DNA of 64,000 bases from Candidatus Gastranaerophilales bacterium (GCA_944325835.1 CALVBO010000006.1:1-64000); one strand, 5' to 3'; positions 17,147-24,728 are shown, counted from the first letter of the stretch. Program-made: numbers and translations. Notes: a model not told the origin generated them from the sequence alone.

Positions 17147-19390
17147 ATGAACTTAATCGTAGGCAGCAATGTTTATTCACCCGCATTTCGCGCCAATTTG
17201 AATAAAACTTCTAAAGAATTATTACTCAGAAAATTTGAGGAATTATACGGCGACATTTCTGCGTCCGACATGGTCCGGCAATTAGGACACGAAAATCTGA
17301 AATATTTATATTTTCTTGCTTCCAAAGTCGATTTAAGCGGATATAACAGGATTGAATATAAATATCTTGAGCCGTTTTCTCAAATAGAATTGCATAAACT
17401 GAAAGAGATTGAACCCTTATTGTTATCAAAGAACGATCTCGGGCTGTGGAATTATTCTGCGGATTTCGTTCTGAATTTCCCGAGCCTCAACAAAAAGCAG
17501 CAAACAACATTATTAAATCTTGTACAGTGCAATGTTACACCGTTTAGCAGCAAAGGGATTATTGAAAACCCGGATTTAAACTGGGATAAAATGGTAGACA
17601 AAGCTAAAGCCATCAAAGCACATTACAAAGAAAATTTAAGAGAAATCGAATTTTACAGCAACACAAAAGGCGAAAATTTCTTCTTAGCAGATGTTCAGCT
17701 TCCGGATAACAATAAGCCGAGCTGGCTGAATTATAAAAGAATAACAATAAAAATGGATGACAATGTAAACCCTTATGCAAGACGGAATAAAAGAACCCCC
17801 ATAGACCCTCTTATCGAAAAATTGTACTCAAAACTAACCGGAGAAATGAATATCTATTCCGAAAACGATTTAAATTCAGATATCAGGCGGATTGCCGGAG
17901 AAGTTCCGGCAGCTTCAAGCTCAGAAATCCTAACAACTATCCGAAAGTTGACACAATTTGCGAATTATTCCTCTTTACCCGCCATGGCAGAACAGTTAAC
18001 AAAGCATGGAATTACCTCATTTGATGATGTGGGAGAATTGCATAAATATTTTCAATACTTTCATGATAATAAAGGGCTTTTTAAACTGGCGAAGTCAAAA
18101 GAAAACCCCGGCTGCATCGTTACGTTAAAAGATCTTAATGACGAAAAAACATTTCATTCTATTTCACAAAAAGTAAAAGAAGATAAATTAACACTAATAC
18201 ATTTGGAAGGATTTAGCGAGGGTATAAATTTATTCACCGATGATAGAAAATTAGCCGCACGTACGGTAAATATATTAAAAAAAGCGAAAAGTGTTCAGCT
18301 AAAAAATCCGGAATTAGATTTTGAAGATTGTGTTTCTTATGTTTTAAATAATCCTATTGATTCAAAATTAAAAGAAAATGGTTTAAACGCAATTCGAGTC
18401 AGGTTTGACAAACCTTCAACACCGGCCGGAATATTAAGTCAAATACAGCCAGTCATCCCCTCCAAAGAAAGAATACAGACAACTATTGAAGCAATTGCAG
18501 ATAAATATTCCTCGACTAAAAAAGAATATAAAAAGCTAAGTAATTCAATAGTTGAATACTTTAATTCAAACACCCGTATATATAGTAAACAATCTATGAT
18601 AGAGTCTTTAAAAGAAATGAATAATAGAATACAGGATTATTTGCAGGAACATAATATCCCAAAAGAAAACCTGTATCTGATAAAGGATAAAATTGGAAAT
18701 GTAAAAAGCTTTGATATCCTTATAAAAATGTATAAGGATTTATTTAATTTTCCTTCAAATAAAATAGTTCAAATAGCAGATATGAAAGACTTAAACGAAT
18801 ATCCTTCAAACAGTGCATTTGTAATATTGGACGATATTGTCGGAACAGGAGATTCTATATTAAGCTGTGGAAATTACTTTATAAGTTCAGAAAAGATTAA
18901 TAAAGATAAGTTTATAATATTTGCCCCGATTGTGTGGACCAAAGTTGGTTTAGAAACTATTAATAGACATATTTTGAAACATGCCCGAAATAATAATGAT
19001 ACGACGATATGTATTGATAAAAATATATTCAACAATAACAGTAATTGTAAAATATTTGAATACTGGTACCTCAACCTGAAAAGTTTATTTATTCCGTCAG
19101 GAATAAATGACAAAGGCTTTGATGAGCAGGCACTAAGTATTTCTTTTCCTTATATGGCTCCGGATAATAACTCTTTTGTTTCAGCAAACCTGCTGGATTT
19201 GTTTTTGATAAATAAATCCTGTATAAAAAGTAAACCGTATACATTTGATATATTGAAAACCAGAGCGGAGGATTATGACATATTCGGTCAGGAAGAAAAG
19301 TATTTAAAACCTAATTCTCCTAATGACAAAGCTCCGGGATTTTTTGAAAAAATAAAGATTTTTATACAATCAAAACACAATAAAAAATAA
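17147..19390 (+). CDS. Large uncharacterised protein with a C-terminal phosphoribosyltransferase-like motif
   Basis: A 747-residue protein. The N-terminus (NVYSPAFRANLNK) carries the lineage motif. The first 450 residues are mostly helical with no known domain. Near residues 559-573 lies FVILDDIVGTGDSIL, which matches the PRPP-binding loop of type I phosphoribosyltransferases (hydrophobic strand, two acidic residues, then TG-S/T). Flanking strands (NKIVQIADM, KFIIFAPIVW) fit that fold. It ends in a basic tail (KIFIQSKHNKK). Similar motifs occur in PRTase-like proteins of conflict systems, but no partner is seen here. It ends in a strong terminator that overlaps attL. Confidence 0.6.
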   Translation: MNLIVGSNVYSPAFRANLNKTSKELLLRKFEELYGDISASDMVRQLGHENLKYLYFLASKVDLSGYNRIEYKYLEPFSQIELHKLKEIEPLLLSKNDLGLWNYSADFVLNFPSLNKKQQTTLLNLVQCNVTPFSSKGIIENPDLNWDKMVDKAKAIKAHYKENLREIEFYSNTKGENFFLADVQLPDNNKPSWLNYKRITIKMDDNVNPYARRNKRTPIDPLIEKLYSKLTGEMNIYSENDLNSDIRRIAGEVPAASSSEILTTIRKLTQFANYSSLPAMAEQLTKHGITSFDDVGELHKYFQYFHDNKGLFKLAKSKENPGCIVTLKDLNDEKTFHSISQKVKEDKLTLIHLEGFSEGINLFTDDRKLAARTVNILKKAKSVQLKNPELDFEDCVSYVLNNPIDSKLKENGLNAIRVRFDKPSTPAGILSQIQPVIPSKERIQTTIEAIADKYSSTKKEYKKLSNSIVEYFNSNTRIYSKQSMIESLKEMNNRIQDYLQEHNIPKENLYLIKDKIGNVKSFDILIKMYKDLFNFPSNKIVQIADMKDLNEYPSNSAFVILDDIVGTGDSILSCGNYFISSEKINKDKFIIFAPIVWTKVGLETINRHILKHARNNNDTTICIDKNIFNNNSNCKIFEYWYLNLKSLFIPSGINDKGFDEQALSISFPYMAPDNNSFVSANLLDLFLINKSCIKSKPYTFDILKTRAEDYDIFGQEEKYLKPNSPNDKAPGFFEKIKIFIQSKHNKK

Positions 19391-19423
19391 AGAAGAGTTT
19401 CGTTAATCTTGAAACTCTTCTTT
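19389..19423. terminator. Bidirectional terminator at the attL border
   Basis: A perfect 13-bp stem (AAAGAAGAGTTTC/GAAACTCTTCTTT). It serves the 17147-19390 gene and, before phage insertion, probably the tRNA-Met gene read from the other side. Confidence 0.85.
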
Positions 19424-19471
19424 ATACTAGCTGGGGACAGATTCGAACTGTCGACCTTTCGGGTATGAGCC
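19418..19471. other. attL (partial tRNA-Met 3' end)
   Basis: 54 bp identical to attR at 57218-57271. Past base 19471 the copy diverges, so only the 3' portion of the tRNA is present here and it cannot be functional. Confidence 0.95.
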
Positions 19472-19577
19472 TAAAACAAAGCGTTTTAAAACTACCTGCG
19501 GCCGTCCGCAAAATGCACAATAATCTATATTTTAGCGATAATAAAAGATAACAAAAAGTAACAAAATACTAATATTA

Positions 19578-19598
19578 AGTGGGGAAATAATGGGGAAG
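19578..19598. promoter_or_regulatory. Candidate left integrase arm-binding site
   Basis: AGTGGGGAAATAATGGGGAAG holds two TGGGGAA repeats. A near-identical site (19 of 21) lies at 57136-57156, just inside the other end of the prophage. That is the arrangement expected of arm-type sites for a tyrosine integrase. Confidence 0.6.
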
Positions 19599-19656
19599 CC
19601 TAAGCAAGAAATGTAAAAATGCCTTATTTTAGTATAATAGATACAAAGGGAAATTT

Positions 19657-19939
19657 ATGACGCAAAATACTGTAAAAAAAAGAAAACCGTTTTTTAGGCA
19701 AAGGGCTGGATGACGAATGCCTCACGTTCAAAACAAACATAAATACGACTAAAGCACAAAAGGCTAAGTTAATCTACTTAGGCGGCGCCGAATTCATTCG
19801 AAAAATAATAGATGCAGAATGGGAAAAACTCATCGTCAATGATGACTATGCACAATTAATTAATAATACCCAAAACTGGGATGAAATCTTAGAAAAATAT
19901 AAAACAAGGCGAATTGGCTACAAAAACCGCGGCTTATAA
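19657..19939 (+). pseudogene. Small phage gene broken by one extra base in an A8 run
   Basis: ATG at 19657 follows AAAGGGA. The ATG frame runs through an 8-A homopolymer (19674-19681) and stops after 18 codons. With one A fewer, the frame continues (GKGLDDECLTFKTN ... KYKTRRIGYKNRGL) to a stop at 19937-19939, giving about 93 residues. The longer reading has normal composition. This is a slippage mutation, an assembly error or a recoding site. Function unknown; it is the outermost gene of the prophage. Confidence 0.55.
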
Positions 19940-20000
19940 AGCTTATTTTTAGGCGCTCCGCAAGATTATTTGTAAAAAAATATTAACAAAACAGTCATTT

Positions 20001-20054
20001 ATCTTGATTAATTTGTTGACAATTTAATCAAGATGTGGTATACTTATAGTATAC
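20001..20054 (+). promoter_or_regulatory. Strong promoter with a palindromic operator (mini-peptide gene 1)
   Basis: TTGACA (20016-20021), a 17-bp spacer and TATACT (20039-20044) make a near-consensus promoter. The -35 box sits in the gap of a perfect 11-bp inverted repeat (ATCTTGATTAA, 20001-20011; TTAATCAAGAT, 20024-20034). A second dyad (GTATAC, 20038-20043 and 20049-20054) covers the -10. Two dyads over one promoter suggest a repressor operator. Confidence 0.75.
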
Positions 20055-20070
20055 AGAACATTGAAACGGA
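20042..20070 (-). promoter_or_regulatory. wrong-side duplicate placeholder: no call
   Basis: No feature is claimed at these positions. The antisense promoter meant in the previous entry is the one listed at 20242-20270. Confidence 0.02.
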
Positions 20071-20239
20071 ATACAAGCAAAAGATTTTAACGAGCATTTC
20101 AACTAAACGAAAGGAGGTTAAAATGTTAGTTGAAATCAACGAAAAAGAACTACTACTAATGATAGTAATAGTTCTTATGCTCAAAGTCCTTTAATAAGGG
20201 CTGCAAGCTCGGGTGTTAGCGTCACCCCTGCTTGTATTC
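20069..20239 (+). ncRNA. Folded mRNA of mini-peptide 1 with complementary ends (type I toxin-like)
   Basis: The 5' leader GAATACAAGC (20069-20078) is the exact complement of GCTTGTATTC (20230-20239) behind the ORF. That 3' arm can also pair with CAAGC at 20204-20208 in a local hairpin (with GGGTG 20211-20215 and CACCC 20223-20227). The alternative pairings resemble the locked and processed forms of hok- or aapA-type mRNAs. A convergent minus-strand promoter at 20042-20070 would make an antisense RNA starting near 20235. Confidence 0.6.
20123..20194 (+). CDS. 23-residue hydrophobic peptide 1 (type I toxin candidate)
   Basis: The ORF begins MLVEINEKELLL and continues as a short hydrophobic helix (MIVIVLMLKVL). 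A near-perfect Shine-Dalgarno site AAAGGAGG lies 6 bp before the ATG. The words ACGAAAGGAGG before the start are identical to those before peptide 2 (30630-30704). The two also share a charged N-terminus with a single short membrane helix, a structured 3' UTR, complementary mRNA ends and a convergent promoter. These are the hallmarks of type I toxins (Fst, TxpA, AapA). It is not a match to a family I know. A small holin-like or regulatory peptide remains possible. Confidence 0.6.
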   Translation: MLVEINEKELLLMIVIVLMLKVL

Positions 20240-20241
20240 TT

Positions 20242-20270
20242 ATTCTAACTCATTTTTTATTCTTTTTCAA
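20242..20270 (-). promoter_or_regulatory. Candidate antisense-RNA promoter for peptide 1
   Basis: On the minus strand TTGAAA (plus positions 20265-20270), a 17-bp spacer and TAGAAT (20242-20247). The transcript would begin near 20235, inside the 3' pairing arm, and run antisense to the hairpin and ORF. Confidence 0.5.
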
Positions 20271-20283
20271 GTGGGGTTTTCAA

Positions 20284-20472
20284 ATGAATGAAGAAAAATT
20301 TACACAGACGGCCAAACACGGCGGCAAACGCTTAAACGCAGGACGTAAACCCGGAGTTAAAATCGGTAAAATTAAACCGGAAACAATTCTCTTCAGCAGA
20401 AGAGTCACTAAAGAGCAATATGAGCTCCTTGAAGCTTATTTGGACAAATTACGCTCCGACAATAATAAATAA
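20284..20472 (+). CDS. Small basic DNA-binding-like phage protein
   Basis: 62 residues. The N-terminal half is basic with KRLNAGRKPG, an AT-hook-like phrase common in small phage and plasmid proteins. The C-terminal half resembles a ribbon-helix-helix (FSRRVTKEQYELLEAYLDKL). It could be the repressor for the palindromic operators at 20001-20054, but nothing shows this. A terminator follows 2 bp later. Confidence 0.55.
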   Translation: MNEEKFTQTAKHGGKRLNAGRKPGVKIGKIKPETILFSRRVTKEQYELLEAYLDKLRSDNNK

Positions 20473-20474
20473 AA

Positions 20475-20507
20475 ACGCCCCGGATTACTAAATACAATCT
20501 GAGGCGT
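20475..20507 (+). terminator. Terminator-like hairpin after 20284-20472
   Basis: Stem ACGCCCCGGATT with AATCTGAGGCGT, one internal mismatch. A clear T run is lacking. Confidence 0.5.
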
Positions 20508-20568
20508 ATTAACAACGAGGAGTATTTATGTCAAAGAAGCTCTTCGCCACCCATTCACGCCACATTCG

Positions 20569-21021
20569 TTATCGCAAAACTTTCTCGGGCATTAAAAACA
20601 TCTCTTTTTCTTCTCTGCGTCGTTTAACGAGTCCGGGTGTAATTTTGCCGCCGGACTTTGTCCAACGCTCAAACTGTTCAGCAGCTCCAGCATAATCTCC
20701 GGTGTTCAATAACTTTAATAAAGTTGATTTAAGCAGATTTCCAGCCCCGAGATTAAACGTAAAACTTACTAATGCATCAAATTGCCCCTGTGTCAATTTT
20801 ACTTTTACATACCGGTTGACATACCGCTCTGCCTTGTTTTCTAAATCTTTTAAAAAATAAACTTCAGCCTGCTCCGGAGTAATCCTCATCCCCGGAACAA
20901 TATCACTTCCGGTATGGCCATAACCGATTGTCAAAGCACCGGCGCTGCACCGGTAGGCCTCAAGTCGCAGGCCCTCTTTTTCTTTTATAAAAATTTTTCC
21001 GGCTTCAGAAGTTTTCATCAA
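20569..21021 (-). CDS. Phage lysozyme (GH24 endolysin)
   Basis: A 150-residue T4-type lysozyme. FIKEKEGLRLEAYRCSAGALTIGYGHTG holds the catalytic Glu and the TIGYGHT signature. The position of the second acidic residue is Cys, as in several phage endolysins (a Cys at the matching T4 position is known to remain active). VSFTFNLGAGNLLKSTL and GLVKRRREEKEMF follow. There is no signal peptide, so it needs the holin to reach peptidoglycan. Last gene of the late operon. Confidence 0.92.
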   Translation of the reverse strand: MMKTSEAGKIFIKEKEGLRLEAYRCSAGALTIGYGHTGSDIVPGMRITPEQAEVYFLKDLENKAERYVNRYVKVKLTQGQFDALVSFTFNLGAGNLLKSTLLKLLNTGDYAGAAEQFERWTKSGGKITPGLVKRRREEKEMFLMPEKVLR

Positions 21022-21263
21022 TGATTACCCTCCATTAAAAAACTTTTTATTTCATTAATACCTTTTTTGACGTCCTCCAGCTCTGTTACAACCTGCCCTT
21101 TAAACTCTTTATATGCAGGATATTGGACATACTTTGATGAAACATCATCCAATATTTCACGATGTTTTTTTTCTAGCTGCTCCGGCGTCGCAAAAATCCG
21201 ATATTGTATAAAAAACATTAAAACAACTATCAATATCGGCGCATAAGCCAAAATATTTTCCAT
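21018..21263 (-). CDS. Small membrane-anchored lysis-cassette protein (spanin-like)
   Basis: 81 residues: an N-terminal transmembrane segment (ILAYAPILIVVLMFFIQY) followed by a periplasmic-type helical, charged domain. It overlaps the lysozyme start by 4 bp. Size, topology and position fit an i-spanin or a hemolysin XhlA-like protein. No sequence motif decides. Confidence 0.5.
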   Translation of the reverse strand: MENILAYAPILIVVLMFFIQYRIFATPEQLEKKHREILDDVSSKYVQYPAYKEFKGQVVTELEDVKKGINEIKSFLMEGNH

Positions 21264-21514
21264 TAATTAACCTTCTTTACTTTATTTATATAAATCTGTG
21301 CACGCAATCGATCCCGCCTGCTAAACACCGGCAGATATTTTTGTAAAAGAATGGACATTGCAAAAAGCAGATCTTCCTGATCTTCAGTCCTCTTTTCTGC
21401 CTGCCGCTTGTCTTTTATCACTTCCGATTCAGCCTGATTCTCTATTGAAGTCGTGCGCCAGCTGAAAAATCCGGCGCACATATTCATAAATGCCTTTACC
21501 AAATCCGCAAACAT
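21263..21514 (-). CDS. Small lysis-cassette protein of unknown role
   Basis: About 83 residues from the ATG at 21514, which overlaps the holin stop region; the frame is open further upstream (21556). A short hydrophobic stretch near the start (AFMNMCAGFFSW) precedes a charged helical region and a basic C-terminus. It lies between holin and spanin-like genes and stops on the next start codon. Confidence 0.5.
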   Translation of the reverse strand: MFADLVKAFMNMCAGFFSWRTTSIENQAESEVIKDKRQAEKRTEDQEDLLFAMSILLQKYLPVFSRRDRLRAQIYINKVKKVN

Positions 21515-21515
21515 A

Positions 21516-21704
21516 CTATTTTGCCTTCTTTGCACGTTCATCAATAATAACATCAATCAGACCAAACGCAGCCACGCAAAAGGCTATTATCGCCTGCGTC
21601 AATCCGTCTGACACCACCACCCCGAATGTACCTAAAATAGTAAAAATACCTTTGTAAGTGCTCGTCTGCGTTAAATAATTAATCAAAACATCTAAAAATT
21701 TCAT
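21516..21704 (-). CDS. Phage holin
   Basis: 62 residues with two predicted membrane segments (IFTILGTFGVVVSDGLTQAIIAF and AFCVAAFGLIDVII, close together) and a basic tail (DERAKKAK). It lies just upstream of the lysozyme cassette. Holins form the membrane lesions that release the endolysin. Confidence 0.75.
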   Translation of the reverse strand: MKFLDVLINYLTQTSTYKGIFTILGTFGVVVSDGLTQAIIAFCVAAFGLIDVIIDERAKKAK

Positions 21705-21720
21705 AAGCTTTGCTCCTTTC

Positions 21721-22290
21721 TTATTGCTCTATTCCTTGTAACTCTTCACGCAAGCTCTGAACCTGCGCGTTGTAATACTCAAGCCATGTTTCGTTGGTTT
21801 TCTCATCCTTCACAGAAGGCTCTGCAAGCGCCCGGATACGCTGTTCATCCAAAGCCCTCATTTTCTCTTTAATTTCCACAACCCGCCTTTGAACCGCACG
21901 TTCCGCAACCAACTTTTCATAATTCGGATTCTTAACAAGTCCGCTATCCGTAAACAAATAATAATCCTTATCTTTCAAAATCTGCGCCAGTTCATCGTCT
22001 GTAACTAAGAGATAGCCATCTTTGATTTCGCCCCAATAATCAACTTCATGTATATTCAATGACGAATCAACCACAAATTTATGTCTGTAATCTTTTACGA
22101 CTTCCCAACCGCTGCCGTTAAATCTAACATTTTCGTTCTCGCCAAATTCCAAAGGAACCTCTAATGTCGCACCCTCCGGACAATAATAAACATCTTTACC
22201 CTCTTTTTCGCTCCCCAACACATTCAAATATGCCGGCTCTGTAACCGTCAAAAACCCGTTTTCATCATAATAATAAGCCTTTTTATCCAT
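21721..22290 (-). CDS. Tail fibre assembly-like protein
   Basis: About 189 residues starting at MDKKAYYYDENG (22290), chosen for the GGAG site 8 bp upstream. The N-terminal half is beta-rich with aromatic residues. The C-terminal half is a coiled coil ending in a YYNAQVQSLREELQGIEQ segment, the layout of tail fibre assembly chaperones. The last 60 residues resemble those of 22876-23214, so the two may be paralogous chaperones, one per fibre. Confidence 0.6.
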   Translation of the reverse strand: MDKKAYYYDENGFLTVTEPAYLNVLGSEKEGKDVYYCPEGATLEVPLEFGENENVRFNGSGWEVVKDYRHKFVVDSSLNIHEVDYWGEIKDGYLLVTDDELAQILKDKDYYLFTDSGLVKNPNYEKLVAERAVQRRVVEIKEKMRALDEQRIRALAEPSVKDEKTNETWLEYYNAQVQSLREELQGIEQ

Positions 22291-22301
22291 TTTTTGTTCT
22301 C

Positions 22302-22895
22302 CTATGCTATACGTTTCCAAACGTTTACGGCCAAATATGGCGGCATGTTGTTGTGCGCAGTTCCGCCGCCGGTGTTAGAGTTTGTAATAGTATGGGTGTG
22401 AGCGCCGTTTTCAGAAGATGCACCCGTCCATTTCCTTGACGCGGCAAAACGTGTTGCGCTAGCTGTACTATGATAGTTTCCATCAAATCCAAATCCATTA
22501 TTAGCCGCAATACTTCCATTGTAAAAAGCTCCGGTCTGTCCGCTGCCATCAGTATCATAAGCATTCAATAAGGAACCCGTTATATCCTGCGTACCGCGGG
22601 AGTGCGTGTGCGCACCGGCGCTCGCTGATGAACCGGTGTGAGTGTGTGAAGGCATTTCGGAAGTCGTCAGGGTATGCGTTTCCTCACCGCCTGTACTTGA
22701 AAGTGCGTGATTGCTGCCGGCTGCAAGAAGAAATCTGTCCTTTATCTGCTCCCATTGGCCACCGAACAATAACGCCGGTGACGTCGAATTGGCGCTCATA
22801 TATATTGATCCAACCGGATAAATTTTATCAAAAATATTTTGAAGGCTGTTTATACCGTTTTGATTATAAAGTTCATTAACTAAGCTGGCTGTCAT
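22302..22895 (-). CDS. Tail collar-domain / receptor-tip fibre protein
   Basis: 197 residues. KIYPVGSIYMSANSTSP and FGGQWEQIKDRFLLAAG are the start of phage tail-collar domains. MPSHTHTGSS, AHTHSRG and AHTHTITNSN supply the HxH repeats that bind metal in fibre tips, and it ends MPPYLAVNVWKRIA as such tips do. Probably the receptor-binding tip. The ATG at 22895 follows a GGGGGTAAG site. Confidence 0.85.
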   Translation of the reverse strand: MTASLVNELYNQNGINSLQNIFDKIYPVGSIYMSANSTSPALLFGGQWEQIKDRFLLAAGSNHALSSTGGEETHTLTTSEMPSHTHTGSSASAGAHTHSRGTQDITGSLLNAYDTDGSGQTGAFYNGSIAANNGFGFDGNYHSTASATRFAASRKWTGASSENGAHTHTITNSNTGGGTAHNNMPPYLAVNVWKRIA

Positions 22896-23214
22896 CACTT
22901 ACCCCCAGTTCTTTTAACTGTTGACGCAGCGCAACTGCCTGCGCCTCGTACTCTTCCAAATACGTCGCTTCATTCGCACGCAAGGCCCTTATTGATTTTA
23001 AATCCAGCTCATTCAACTGCGACTTTATTTTATCTATCGCACGTGCATTCAACTCCGCCGCATCCGGCTGCGGATTTTCAACTATCTCAAAAAGTCTGAA
23101 GTCACCGCTGCTTTCAAGTTCCGTAATATGGCAATCCCCACGATTATTACACCACTCCGCGGCTTCCGGCGGGTATTCACCTTCAAATATCTGACCTACA
23201 TAAAATTCTGTCAT
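22876..23214 (-). CDS. Tail fibre assembly-like chaperone, second copy
   Basis: 112 residues from MTEFYVGQIFEG (23214), preceded by AAAAGGAGAG. The C-terminal coiled coil (NELDLKSIRALRANEATYLEEY) parallels that of 21721-22290. It is encoded between the two fibre genes. Confidence 0.55.
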   Translation of the reverse strand: MTEFYVGQIFEGEYPPEAAEWCNNRGDCHITELESSGDFRLFEIVENPQPDAAELNARAIDKIKSQLNELDLKSIRALRANEATYLEEYEAQAVALRQQLKELGVSDDSQLS

Positions 23215-23227
23215 ATTTTCTCTCCTT

Positions 23228-23863
23228 TTATTTGCCAATCGCTATCCAGTTCTTTGTATACAATTCACTGTAACAACCCGTAGTAAAACTTGTAGCCGTT
23301 CCGCTATACGTAACAAGTGCAGCCTGTCTTATAGTATCGTTATTGTGCTGGTTATTCCTACCAGTCATTACCAGTGAATAATTACTGTTGGCAAAGGCAA
23401 TCGGGAATGTTACTTTTAAATCTGCTCCGCTATTACTGTTATTACCGGTAAGATATCCCCATTGAATTAACGCAACCCGCGTCGTTTTCGCCGGAGAATT
23501 AAACAATGCTATATAACCCTGTGTTCCGGATATCCAGACTGTATGATACAAGCCGGAGGCAACCTTACTATTAATCAAGGCATTTACAAATGCCGTTGTC
23601 GCAAGTTTCGTTGAATTATCACTTGATGCCGGCGTCGGCGCGGTCGGGGTTCCGCTAAATGCAGGACTTGCAAGTTTTGCATACGAAGCAAGCAATGTTT
23701 TCACAAACGCCGTTGTTGCTGCCTTTGTTGAGTTATCCTCGGACGAAGGGGTCGGTGTCAAAATCGACTGCAAAAATGTTTTTATACCGTCTATCTCTTC
23801 ATTTCCGTCCAGATGCACAAAATTCTCTTTTTTCAGTCCGTTATTATTGTAATTTTCAGGCAT
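23228..23863 (-). CDS. Tail fibre, distal part
   Basis: 211 residues. Two copies of a short fibre repeat are visible (TPTPSSEDNSTKAATTAFVKTL and TPTPASSDNSTKLATTAFVNAL variants), followed by a Gly/Ser/Asn-rich beta domain ending KNWIAIGK. It starts 19 bp after a G11 tract at the end of the upstream fibre gene. With one G fewer in that tract, the upstream gene would read straight into this one. Confidence 0.8.
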   Translation of the reverse strand: MPENYNNNGLKKENFVHLDGNEEIDGIKTFLQSILTPTPSSEDNSTKAATTAFVKTLLASYAKLASPAFSGTPTAPTPASSDNSTKLATTAFVNALINSKVASGLYHTVWISGTQGYIALFNSPAKTTRVALIQWGYLTGNNSNSGADLKVTFPIAFANSNYSLVMTGRNNQHNNDTIRQAALVTYSGTATSFTTGCYSELYTKNWIAIGK

Positions 23864-24728
23864 TAAGATTGCCCCCCCCCCCGACTGAAACGCTTGTTAT
23901 ATCTAGCTTTGCGGGTAGCGGAATAATTTCGCGCGACTCAAGTTCACCGGACGAATTCTTCATCTTTGACGAATATGGCAAAATTGATGTATCTACCCAA
24001 ACATCATTTATCGCCATTTCCGGTTCTACTTCCGAAACAAAAATCGTATTCGCATACGTTTCCAATACACCTTCTTCAGCATCGTAAAATAGATTATATG
24101 TGCCTTCTGCAAGCCCGGAAATATCTATTGAAACATCCGCTGCAACAGTATACGTTGTACCAGCCGCGCTCGTTCCCACGGAACCCTCCAAAAGCGTCAG
24201 CGTGTTCCCGTTCAACGTCACGCACGCAGCTTTGCCTGCTGCATCCACCAAGCCGGCGTTGAAACAAAATACAGGCAGATTGTTACCGCCTGAAGATATG
24301 TTTGTATTAACATAAAAATTAATTTTATTATTTTTTTCTATGCTTAAAATCTTTATCCAGGAATCACTATTGCTTATATCATCAGTATTATTATTTTTTG
24401 CCGATTTATAAACTGTCAATATTCCGCCTACAATATCCCAAACTAAAATTGAAGAAGCATAAGAAATTCCTTGCGCGTATTTCATCAGCCCGACATTAAC
24501 TAAGCTTTGTAAAAATTGCCGCTTATCTTTACCGTCCTCGAGCTCTCCATTCGGGACTATTCCTGCAAGCTGTAGAACCTGATACAAAGGATATTGAATA
24601 TCCTGCATGTGTTCCGCTACGATATCTGTACCGTCCTTTGCGCCGGGCTGCGATTCATTTTTAAAACCGCCATAAGGCAAATCCAATGTTGCCGGCTTTG
24701 AATTTGCATAATCTTTTTGACTTCTCAT
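23856..24728 (-). CDS. Tail fibre, proximal part, ending in a G11 tract
   Basis: 290 residues. The N-terminus (YANSKPATLDLPYGGFKNESQPGAKDGT) fits the attachment end of Mu/P2-type fibres. The C-terminus is SVSVGGGGNLNA, where the four Gly are encoded by the G11 tract (23872-23882). In the present state it terminates 8 bp into the distal fibre ORF. A tract of 10 (or 13) G would remove that stop and make one 500-residue fibre. Confidence 0.8.
   Translation of the reverse strand: MRSQKDYANSKPATLDLPYGGFKNESQPGAKDGTDIVAEHMQDIQYPLYQVLQLAGIVPNGELEDGKDKRQFLQSLVNVGLMKYAQGISYASSILVWDIVGGILTVYKSAKNNNTDDISNSDSWIKILSIEKNNKINFYVNTNISSGGNNLPVFCFNAGLVDAAGKAACVTLNGNTLTLLEGSVGTSAAGTTYTVAADVSIDISGLAEGTYNLFYDAEEGVLETYANTIFVSEVEPEMAINDVWVDTSILPYSSKMKNSSGELESREIIPLPAKLDITSVSVGGGGNLNA
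23872..23882. repeat. Poly-C tract (11 C) between the fibre ORFs
   Basis: Read as G11 in the fibre gene. The surrounding word GGGGGGGGGGGCAAT also occurs at the tract in the LuxR-type gene (51016-51026). Confidence 0.95.

Noticed and set aside
20042-20070. Minus-strand promoter listed at these positions in one feature entry
   Set aside because: This was a position slip: the antisense promoter for peptide 1 is at 20242-20270. The low-confidence entry should be ignored, as should the 20042-20070 position quoted in the 20069-20239 entry.
20528-20695. Plus-strand frame MSKKLFATHSRHIR... with a GAGGAG site
   Set aside because: A 55-codon frame overlapping the lysozyme gene antisense for nearly all its length. 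Codon use looks like a shadow; only the first 40 bp are free.
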